Positions 7,307 through 12,973 of a stretch of DNA of 15,114 nucleotides are shown here, piece by piece. Both the position numbers and the translations under genes were made by a program. This DNA is from an uncultured Neomegalonema sp. (lineage in GTDB: Bacteria; Pseudomonadota; Alphaproteobacteria; Rhodobacterales; Rhodobacteraceae). Numbering within the stretch: the first letter of the stretch is position 1; every line of letters begins with the position of its first letter. The notes below the pieces were generated by a model. The model had not been told where the DNA came from. It saw only the letters and a list, made by a program, of their open reading frames with translations, and did not search any database. Where the stretch lies: the NCBI GenBank assembly GCA_937958345.1, contig CALGNW010000120.1, forward strand, positions 1-15,114. Direction: 5' to 3'.

Positions 7307-8662
7307 ATGAGCGGTGAAAGCAGACTGTTCGGTACTGATGGCATTCGCGGGCGCGCCAATGCCTATCCGATTACCGCCGAAGTTGCGTTAAAAGTCGGGA
7401 TGGCCGCCGGGCGCTATTTTACGCGCGGCGACCACAAGCACAAGGTCGTCATCGGCAAGGATACGCGGCGGTCTTCCTATATGCTGGAAAGCGCACTGAC
7501 GGCTGGTTTTACGTCAATGGGTTTTGCTGTGACGACTATGGGTCCGATCCCGACACCCGCTGTTGGTATGCTGGTTAAAAGCCTGCGCGCTGATCTCGGC
7601 GTGATGATCTCCGCCTCGCACAACCTTCACCACGATAACGGCATCAAGCTTTTCGGCCCTGACGGCTTTAAGCTTTCCGATGACGTCGAGGACGTGATCG
7701 AGGCATACATGAAGGCCGATATTTCGGAATTCCTCGCTGATCCGACGCTGATGGGCAACCACCGACGCTTGGAGACCGGGCGTGCCCGCTATATCGAGTT
7801 CGCGAAATCGACGATCCCCCGGGCCATGAACTTTGAGGGCTTGAAAATCGTCGTGGATGCCGCAAACGGAGCCGCCTACCGCACTGCACCCAACATGCTC
7901 TGGGAGCTCGGCGCAGAGATCATACCGATTGGCGTCTCACCAAACGGCCTGAACATCAATGATGGCTGCGGATCGACGAGCACCCAACTCGCTCAGGATA
8001 CCGTAGTTGCCGAAAAGGCCGACCTCGGCATCTGCCTCGATGGTGACGCGGACCGCGTGCACATCATCGACAACACCGGCAAGCTGGTTGACGGCGACCA
8101 GATCATGGCGCTGATCACACGCAGCTGGGCACGGCAGGGAAGGCTTCGCGGCGGCGGTCTGGTCACGACAGTCATGTCAAACCTCGGTTTGGAAAGACTG
8201 CTCGCCTCGGAGGGACTGGACACAATCCGCACGAAAGTTGGCGACCGCTATGTCGTCGAGGCAATGCGCAACGGCGATTACAATGTCGGCGGCGAACAAT
8301 CCGGCCACGTGGTTCTCTCGGACTTTGTGACGACCGGAGACGGTACGATTACCGCGCTTCAGGTTTTGTCCGAGATTATCGAATCCGGCAAACCGGCAGC
8401 CGAACTTTGCCACCAGTTCGAACCGCTGCCGCAGCTCCTGCAAAACGTTCGCTTCCAGCGCGGACAAACACCGCTCGCCACCGATGCCGTCAAAGCGGCG
8501 ATTGCGGACGGCGAGGCACGTCTTGACGGTCATGGCCGCTTGCTGATCCGCGAAAGCGGGACCGAGCCGGTGATCCGCGTGATGGGCGAAGGCGAAGATC
8601 CCGAGGCGGTTAAATCTGTCGTCGCCGATATCTGCAGCGAAATTGAAACCGCCGTCGCTTAA
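7307..8662 (+). CDS. glmM: Phosphoglucosamine mutase
   Basis: This 451-residue cytoplasmic enzyme converts glucosamine-6-phosphate to glucosamine-1-phosphate, linking GlmS to GlmU. It shows the N-terminal FGTDGIRGRAN, the phosphoserine loop ISASHN with Ser104 as the phosphorylated residue, and the Mg-binding DGDADR (245-250). The late GGEQSGH and the C-terminal phosphate-binding RESGTEPVIRV (415-425) complete the set. Length fits the family (about 445-450). The start ATG at 7307 follows GAGGA 6-7 nt upstream and precedes the conserved FGTDGIRG. One oddity is that the residue after ASHN is Leu107 (codon CTT at 7625), where the family usually has Pro. All catalytic residues are intact. It is the third gene of the glm run. 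Confidence 0.97.
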   Translation: MSGESRLFGTDGIRGRANAYPITAEVALKVGMAAGRYFTRGDHKHKVVIGKDTRRSSYMLESALTAGFTSMGFAVTTMGPIPTPAVGMLVKSLRADLGVMISASHNLHHDNGIKLFGPDGFKLSDDVEDVIEAYMKADISEFLADPTLMGNHRRLETGRARYIEFAKSTIPRAMNFEGLKIVVDAANGAAYRTAPNMLWELGAEIIPIGVSPNGLNINDGCGSTSTQLAQDTVVAEKADLGICLDGDADRVHIIDNTGKLVDGDQIMALITRSWARQGRLRGGGLVTTVMSNLGLERLLASEGLDTIRTKVGDRYVVEAMRNGDYNVGGEQSGHVVLSDFVTTGDGTITALQVLSEIIESGKPAAELCHQFEPLPQLLQNVRFQRGQTPLATDAVKAAIADGEARLDGHGRLLIRESGTEPVIRVMGEGEDPEAVKSVVADICSEIETAVA

Positions 8663-8690
8663 ATCGCTTTTCGATCATCCGAAGCATAAA

Positions 8691-8730
8691 GTGTCAGGAA
8701 ATGCGCGTCGCTTGGTGCAATTCCTGACAC
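8691..8730. terminator. Long hairpin between convergent glmM and serS
   Basis: Arms 8691-8704 (GTGTCAGGAAATGC) and 8717-8730 (GCAATTCCTGACAC) pair over 14 positions with a single A-A mismatch, leaving a 12-nt loop. It lies between the glmM stop (8662) and the serS stop (8750) and can act on both strands. There is no flanking T-run. It could instead be a dispersed palindromic element. Confidence 0.6.
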
Positions 8731-8749
8731 GCTAAATTCGCAAACCGCT

Positions 8750-10054
8750 CTACGCGACCGCCCCGTCGGGCCGGATGACGCTTGCGCCGCCCATGTATTT
8801 TTGCAGCACGTCCGGGATTGCAATAGAGCCGTCTTCGCGCTGGCCGTTCTCCATCACCGCAATCAGACACCGGCCCACCGCAAGGCCCGAACCGTTGAGA
8901 GTGTGCACGTATTCAGGCTTGGCCTTGCCACCATCTTCCGCATCGGGGCGCCAGCGGGCATTCATCCGGCGGGACTGAAAATCACCGCAAGTCGAACAAC
9001 TTGAAATCTCGCGATAGGTATCCTGACCGGGCATCCACACCTCGATGTCATAGGTCTTGCGCGCACCAAATCCCATATCACCGGTACAGAGAACCACGGT
9101 GCGATAGGCCAGACCGAGCGATTCCAGAATACCCTCGGCGCAGCGGCGCATCCGCTCAAGTTCGGCGTCGGATTGATCGGGTTTGCAGATCGTCACCATC
9201 TCGACCTTTTCGAACTGGTGCTGGCGCAACATACCGCGTGTATCTTTTCCCGCACTGCCCGCCTCGGAGCGGAAACATTGGGTATGCGCGGTATAGCGGC
9301 GGGGCAGATAGCTTTCTTCGACAATCGCGCCCGAGACGATGTTGGTCAGCGTAACCTCGGCGGTCGGGATCAGCCACCAGCCATTGGTCGTGCGATAGCT
9401 GTCTTCCGCAAACTTCGGCAGTTGCCCCGTCCCCAGCATTGCCTCGTCGCGGACAAGCACGGGCGTCCAAACTTCGGTCAGGTCATTGTGGTCGACATGG
9501 GTGTCGAGCATGAATTGCGCCAGCGCACGGTGCAGCCGCGCCAGTGCGCCCGACAGCAGCATAAACCGCGCACCCGAAAGCTTGGCCGCCGCCTCAAAAT
9601 CCATGCAGCCCATCGCTTCGCCCAGATCGAAATGCTGTTTCGGCTCAAAACCAAGCGCGGGCGGTGTCCCCCATTTTTTGTCTTCGATATTATCGGCTTC
9701 GTCCGCACCATCGGGAATGTCGTCACGCGGCAGGTTGGGAATCTGCATTAAAGCATCGCGCAAAGCCGCATCCGCTTCGCCGGTTTCAGCCTCCAATGCA
9801 GCAATACGTTCTTTGCTGTCCGATACGAGGGCACGCAAACGCTCGAATTCCGCATCGTCTCCCGATGCCTTCGCCGCGCCAACCGCCTTAGACGCAGCAT
9901 TGCGCTCGGCCAGTAGATTTTCAGACTGTGTAACCAACGCGCGGCGCTTTTCATCCAGCGCCAACAGCGATGCCGATTGCGGCGCAACCTTGCGCCGGGC
10001 AAGAGCGGCATCAAAGGCGGCGGGATCGTCGCGAACAAGGCGAATGTCGTGCAT
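8750..10054 (-). CDS. serS: Seryl-tRNA synthetase
   Basis: This 434-residue class II aminoacyl-tRNA synthetase charges tRNA-Ser (and tRNA-Sec where present) with serine. Residues about 28-105 form the charged helical arm (long coiled coil) that contacts the tRNA variable arm. The serine-site TAEV is at 231-234. Motif 2 is FRSEAGSAGKDTRG (261-274) with RQHQFEKVE after it, and motif 3 is GSGLAVGRCLIAVMENGQ (388-405). ISSCSTCGDFQSRR (350-363) is typical of bacterial SerS. I chose the ATG at 10054 because the family begins MxDIRxxRxxP; a start at 10117 would add 21 unconserved residues. The Shine-Dalgarno is weak. It follows the lipoprotein gene on the same strand after 101 bp and may share its transcript. 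Confidence 0.97.
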   Translation of the reverse strand: MHDIRLVRDDPAAFDAALARRKVAPQSASLLALDEKRRALVTQSENLLAERNAASKAVGAAKASGDDAEFERLRALVSDSKERIAALEAETGEADAALRDALMQIPNLPRDDIPDGADEADNIEDKKWGTPPALGFEPKQHFDLGEAMGCMDFEAAAKLSGARFMLLSGALARLHRALAQFMLDTHVDHNDLTEVWTPVLVRDEAMLGTGQLPKFAEDSYRTTNGWWLIPTAEVTLTNIVSGAIVEESYLPRRYTAHTQCFRSEAGSAGKDTRGMLRQHQFEKVEMVTICKPDQSDAELERMRRCAEGILESLGLAYRTVVLCTGDMGFGARKTYDIEVWMPGQDTYREISSCSTCGDFQSRRMNARWRPDAEDGGKAKPEYVHTLNGSGLAVGRCLIAVMENGQREDGSIAIPDVLQKYMGGASVIRPDGAVA

Positions 10055-10083
10055 GGGCTTAGCCTGTACTTGGTGCGGGTTTG

Positions 10084-10101
10084 GGGACGGTATACCGTCC
10101 C
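10084..10101. promoter_or_regulatory. 18-bp perfect palindrome upstream of serS
   Basis: GGGACGGTATACCGTCCC is a perfect two-fold palindrome without a spacer, 29 bp upstream of the serS start codon and 54 bp after the lipoprotein stop. As DNA it looks like an operator for a dimeric repressor. As RNA it would be a hairpin in the serS leader. An alternative pairing of GGGGACG (10083-10089) with CGTCCCC (10101-10107) also exists. No T-run follows on the minus strand, so a normal terminator is less likely. Confidence 0.45.
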
Positions 10102-10155
10102 GTCCCCCGCTTGTCATGCGGCGGGTTCGGCATGTGGCATCGGCAGGCGCTGCGA

Positions 10156-10431
10156 TCAGGCGCAGGCATACCCTTTGATCAGGAACTGTCCATCGGGCTG
10201 CTGGACGAACTCAACCTGACTCGGGCTCATGCCCTCGGGGCATTGTTCCTCGGCAGCAGCAAAGCACGCCTTTTGCTCGGCGCTGCCGCTCAACACCGGA
10301 CTGGGGCAGGAAAAGCCTGTTGAGAACGGATTCAGCGCGGACGGGACGGACCCGCTGCCGCTGCTATCGCCCGCAGGCTCACCGCCGCAACCGGCTAACA
10401 AAAAACACGAAACTACAAAAATCGGCTTCAT
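10156..10431 (-). CDS. Small predicted lipoprotein of unknown function
   Basis: This is a 91-residue protein that I do not recognise. The first 15 residues are a lipoprotein signal: Lys2, a hydrophobic run IFVVSCFLL, and the lipobox LAGC with Cys15 as the lipidation site. The mature chain starts CGGEPAGDS and has a Gly/Ser-rich linker to about residue 28. A small domain with four cysteines (42, 56, 64, 90) follows, which could form two disulfides in the periplasm. The ATG at 10431 was chosen because it places the signal at the N-terminus and has GGAGAG about 5 nt upstream; the frame is open further upstream to 10563 but without signal character. It lies upstream of serS on the same strand, which says little about its job. 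Confidence 0.75.
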   Translation of the reverse strand: MKPIFVVSCFLLAGCGGEPAGDSSGSGSVPSALNPFSTGFSCPSPVLSGSAEQKACFAAAEEQCPEGMSPSQVEFVQQPDGQFLIKGYACA

Positions 10432-10629
10432 CGGACTCTCCGCATCGTAAAATGCCCGCATCAACCGGATTGCGCGCAGGCGGATTAGAGTGAAATACGA
10501 TGAACAGACGGTAAATGATGACAGCCGTCCGGGTAACGCTAGGAGACTATGCGTTAACGGCACACCCGTCTTTCTTGCAGTGCAGCACGATTTATATTGC
10601 GATGCAGCATCAAATCGTTAATTCTGTGT

Positions 10630-10707
10630 CCAACGGCGTTGATCTCATCCTCCCAGATGCAACGTCAAAACTGATACCCCCGTCTGCGAGTCAGGCGGGG
10701 GTTTTTT
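10630..10707 (+). ncRNA. Candidate small RNA with CCUCCC loop and intrinsic terminator
   Basis: A plus-strand Rho-independent terminator (10677-10707) has no protein gene upstream on that strand: serS, the lipoprotein gene and bhcR are all on the minus strand. Directly before it is an 11-bp stem (10635-10645 with 10655-10666, one bulged G and one G-T pair) whose nine-base loop reads CATCCTCCC. Exposed CCUCCUCCC loops are the hallmark of several alphaproteobacterial sRNAs, for example the CcsR RNAs of Rhodobacter sphaeroides; this loop differs from that nonamer at one base. A weak promoter, TTGCGA (10597-10602), 16 nt, TAATTC (10619-10624), would start transcription near 10631 and give an RNA of about 77 nt. 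The 5' end could lie further upstream (to about 10520). The structure is seen directly; existence and function are inferred. Confidence 0.5.
10677..10707 (+). terminator. Rho-independent terminator (plus strand)
   Basis: The stem CCCCCGTCTG (10677-10686) pairs with CAGGCGGGGG (10692-10701) over 10 bp with one G-T pair and a CGAGT loop, followed at once by six T (10702-10707). The T-run fixes the orientation as plus. On the minus strand, which bhcR would use, the stem is followed by TATCAGTTTT, so weak action on that strand is possible. Confidence 0.9.
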
Positions 10708-10724
10708 CTTTCTGCGCGCTGTGA

Positions 10725-11540
10725 TTACCGTGCGCCACCGATCAGCGACGTTATGGTTTCAGCAGCTTTTCTGACCTTCGGGCCTGTCTCTGCAACGGCG
10801 CGATCGCTAAAGCGGGCGGCAGGGCCGGAAACCGAAACACCCGCCATCGCCTCGCCAAAGGCATTGAAGATCGGTGCCGCGACACAGCGCATGCCTAGAT
10901 GCCGTTCTTCGTCGTCAAAGGCCCAGCCGCGCTCGCGCGACGCCTCCAAATCGGAAAACAGGTCATCCGGCGACGTAAGTGTCCGCTCGGTAAATTCCTC
11001 CAATCCTTTGCGTTGGAGAATTTTCTCGACCTCTGGCGGTGAAAGCTCTGCCAGCATCGCCTTTCCGATTCCCGACGCATGCATGGCACTTCTGGCCCCC
11101 GGCGGGAAAAACGCGCGGATCGGATGCGCGGTTTCGACCTGACTGACAAAGACAACGTCGCCGTCATCGCCGATAGCCAGGTTTGCGGTCTCACCGGTTT
11201 CCTCCATCAGCCCCAGCATCGTTTCGCGGCTCGCCTCCACCAGATTGGTCCGCTGGGTAAACGCACTTCCGATCCGAAACGCCTCGACGCCGATCATCCA
11301 ATCCTGCGTTGCCTCGTCAAAATCCGCAAACCCGTGTCTTTGCATCGTGTTCAGCAGGCGATAGGCCGATGAGGGCGGCATCCCGATTCTCATTGAAAGA
11401 TCCGTCAGCGTTGCCCGGGACTCCTTGGCCAGAACGCTCAACAGCGTCAGCCCCCGGTCGAGCGCCTGCACGGTCGCGCCCTGTCCTTCGGGGCCAGCAG
11501 ATTTTGGCCGCCCGCGCGATCGCTTTTTGACTTCTTCCAT
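10725..11540 (-). CDS. bhcR: IclR-family transcriptional regulator of the beta-hydroxyaspartate cycle
   Basis: This is a 271-residue DNA-binding regulator. After a basic N-terminal extension (residues 1-20) comes the IclR winged helix-turn-helix (about 22-85, VQALDRGLTLL through SSAYRLLNTMQRHGF). The C-terminal effector-binding domain follows, with its conserved ASGIGKAMLAE and GMRCVAAPIF and a Gly/Ser-rich end GVSVSGPAARF. The identity as BhcR rests on its position, divergent from bhcABC, as in Paracoccus denitrificans, where BhcR senses glyoxylate and controls the operon. The ATG at 11540 has GGAGG 7 nt upstream; the preceding GTG at 11543 is less well spaced. The extension contains SRGRPK (8-13), an AT-hook-type core, notable beside a very AT-rich promoter region. 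A general IclR role in another glyoxylate-related system is the alternative but unlikely. Confidence 0.9.
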   Translation of the reverse strand: MEEVKKRSRGRPKSAGPEGQGATVQALDRGLTLLSVLAKESRATLTDLSMRIGMPPSSAYRLLNTMQRHGFADFDEATQDWMIGVEAFRIGSAFTQRTNLVEASRETMLGLMEETGETANLAIGDDGDVVFVSQVETAHPIRAFFPPGARSAMHASGIGKAMLAELSPPEVEKILQRKGLEEFTERTLTSPDDLFSDLEASRERGWAFDDEERHLGMRCVAAPIFNAFGEAMAGVSVSGPAARFSDRAVAETGPKVRKAAETITSLIGGAR

Positions 11541-11621
11541 CACCGGCCCTCCGCACTATCCAAGACGCTGCCTTGTAGCCATATCAGGCAAAACTATTCC
11601 AGAAATATTTTTCCATATATA

Positions 11622-11634
11622 TTTCAATCTGAAA
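11622..11634. promoter_or_regulatory. Palindrome A, possible BhcR operator
   Basis: TTTCA-ATC-TGAAA is a perfect 5+3+5 inverted repeat. TTTCAA (11622-11627) also pairs with TTGAAA (11636-11641) as an overlapping longer repeat. IclR regulators bind short palindromes of this size. Assignment to BhcR is inferred from position only. Confidence 0.4.
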
Positions 11635-11689
11635 ATTGAAAAATCAAATAATAAATTATATCAATAATTTACAAATTTGTTTTTTATAA

Positions 11690-11704
11690 TGAAATATTAT
11701 TTCA
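11690..11704. promoter_or_regulatory. Palindrome B upstream of the bhcA -35 box
   Basis: TGAAAT-ATT-ATTTCA is a perfect 6+3+6 inverted repeat ending 6 bp before the proposed -35 box of bhcA. That is a usual position for an activator. It shares the TGAAA/TTTCA half-site with palindrome A. Confidence 0.45.
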
Positions 11705-11710
11705 GAAAAA

Positions 11711-11738
11711 TTGCAACCCCTGCAAAACCCGATATGCT
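11711..11738 (+). promoter_or_regulatory. Likely bhcA promoter
   Basis: TTGCAA (11711-11716), a 16-bp spacer and TATGCT (11733-11738) each match 4 of 6 sigma-70 consensus positions. The start of transcription would be near 11745, about 30 nt before the bhcA ATG. The -35 box lies within a further inverted repeat, TTGCA-ACCCC-TGCAA (11711-11725), a possible repressor or activator site. Confidence 0.5.
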
Positions 11739-11774
11739 GATCCCAACAGCGAAACAGAGGTGGAGGGACTAGCG

Positions 11775-12965
11775 ATGAACAACCAGAACCCGGTCTTTAT
11801 TCCAGGCCCGACGAACATTCCCGATCGTCTGCGTCATGCGATGGCCGTGCAGACCACGGATCACCGCGCGCCCGATTTTGTCGAGCTGCTCAAACCTGTT
11901 CTCGAGGACACCAAGAAAGTCTTCAAAACCACAACAGGCACTGTCATCACCTTTCCGGCCAGCGGCACGGGCGGTTGGGAGGCTGCGATCACAAACACTC
12001 TGTCCGCCGGAGACAAAGTTCTGATCGCCCGCTACGGCATGTTCTCTCATCGCTGGATTGATCTTTGCCAGCGGCACAAGCTCGACGTTGAAGTCATCGA
12101 ATGCGAGTGGGGCAGCGGCGCGCCCGCCGATCTTTTTGCCGAACGTCTGAATGCCGATAAGGCTCACGAGATAAAGGCACTGCTCGTGACGCATAACGAA
12201 ACCGCAACCGGTGTCAAAAGCGACATCGGCGCGGTCCGTTTTGCTCTGGATGCCGCGAACCATCCCGCATTGCTATTTGTCGATTGCGTCAGCTCGCTTG
12301 CGTCAATCGATTTTCGAATGGACGAATGGGGCGTCGATGTCGCCGTGTCGGGCTCACAAAAGGGCTTTATGCTCGCAACCGGAATGGCCATCCTCGGGGT
12401 CAGCGAAAAGGCATTGGCGGCAGCTGACGCCGCCGACCTGCCCCGCACCTTTTTCGACTTCCGCGATATGGCACAATCCAATGCGAGCGGCGGTTTTCCT
12501 TACACGCCGCCCTTGCAACTGTTCCACGGCATGCGCGCCAGCCTCGACATGCTTTTGGGCGAGGGTCTGGAGAACGTCTTCGCCCGCCACCATCGCATCG
12601 CCGAGGGCGTCCGCGCGGCGGTTGGGGCTTGGGGGCTGTCCCTATGCGCAAAAACTCCGGACCTTTATTCAGATACCGTCAGCGCGATTTACGTCCCGCA
12701 GGGGTTCGACAGCAACACGCTGGTCAATCACGCTTTTGATGCCTACGATGTGTCCTTCGGGGTAGGTCTGGGAGAAATGTCAGGTAAAGCCTTCCGTATA
12801 GGCCATCTCGGGTCGCTTTCAGACGTGATGGCCCTGTCAGGTTTGGCAACAATCGAAATGGCGATGGCTGATTTGAACTATCCGGTTGAAATCGGATCAG
12901 GCGTTGCTGCCGCGCAGGAATACTACCGAAAAACGAACGCCTTCGGCTTAAAGAAAGCCGCGTGA
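11775..12965 (+). CDS. bhcA: Aspartate--glyoxylate aminotransferase (beta-hydroxyaspartate cycle)
   Basis: This 396-residue PLP enzyme is of the class V aminotransferase family (serine/alanine-glyoxylate aminotransferase-like). In the cycle it transfers the amino group of aspartate to glyoxylate, giving glycine and oxaloacetate. The N-terminus has FIPGPTNIP; ASGTGGWEAA (residues about 60-69) binds PLP phosphate; Asp of FVDCVSSLAS contacts the PLP ring nitrogen; SGSQKGFM carries the Schiff-base Lys196. Sequence alone would also fit serine--glyoxylate aminotransferase of the serine cycle. The neighbours bhcR, bhcB and bhcC decide for BhcA. The ATG at 11775 has GGAGGGA (11762-11768) 6 nt upstream; a GTG at 11760 is rejected. 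It is the first gene of the operon, with 8 nt between its stop and bhcB. Confidence 0.92.
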   Translation: MNNQNPVFIPGPTNIPDRLRHAMAVQTTDHRAPDFVELLKPVLEDTKKVFKTTTGTVITFPASGTGGWEAAITNTLSAGDKVLIARYGMFSHRWIDLCQRHKLDVEVIECEWGSGAPADLFAERLNADKAHEIKALLVTHNETATGVKSDIGAVRFALDAANHPALLFVDCVSSLASIDFRMDEWGVDVAVSGSQKGFMLATGMAILGVSEKALAAADAADLPRTFFDFRDMAQSNASGGFPYTPPLQLFHGMRASLDMLLGEGLENVFARHHRIAEGVRAAVGAWGLSLCAKTPDLYSDTVSAIYVPQGFDSNTLVNHAFDAYDVSFGVGLGEMSGKAFRIGHLGSLSDVMALSGLATIEMAMADLNYPVEIGSGVAAAQEYYRKTNAFGLKKAA

Positions 12966-12973
12966 GGAAACAG

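Larger units (their letters stand above)
10432..10724. other. Intergenic region rich in plus-strand RNA structure
   Basis: These 293 bp contain no credible protein gene. On the plus strand there are four successive hairpins. The first is 10529-10560 (TAACGC/GCGTTA core, loop GGAGAC). The second is 10587-10618 (ACGATTT/AAATCGT). The third is 10635-10666 (CCTCCC-bearing loop), and the last is the terminator at 10677-10707. The minus-strand promoter of the lipoprotein gene must also lie here but was not identified. Confidence 0.6.
11591..11710. promoter_or_regulatory. AT-rich regulatory core between bhcR and bhcA
   Basis: By hand count only 17 of 120 bases are G or C (about 86% A+T), against a GC-rich background. 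The stretch contains several palindromes: 11622-11634, 11671-11680 (ACAAATTTGT) and 11690-11704. Such composition suggests easy bending or melting, binding by nucleoid proteins, and recognition by the regulator encoded alongside. Confidence 0.7.

Noticed and set aside
10570..10676. tRNA gene before the terminator
   Set aside because: No T-loop GTTCGA-type sequence, no cloverleaf arms of correct size and no CCA-adjacent acceptor pairing were found.
10515..10724. 69-codon plus-strand ORF between the lipoprotein gene and bhcR
   Set aside because: It runs straight through a strong Rho-independent terminator, has no clear ribosome-binding site and no recognisable protein features. The hairpins and terminator are better explained by an RNA.
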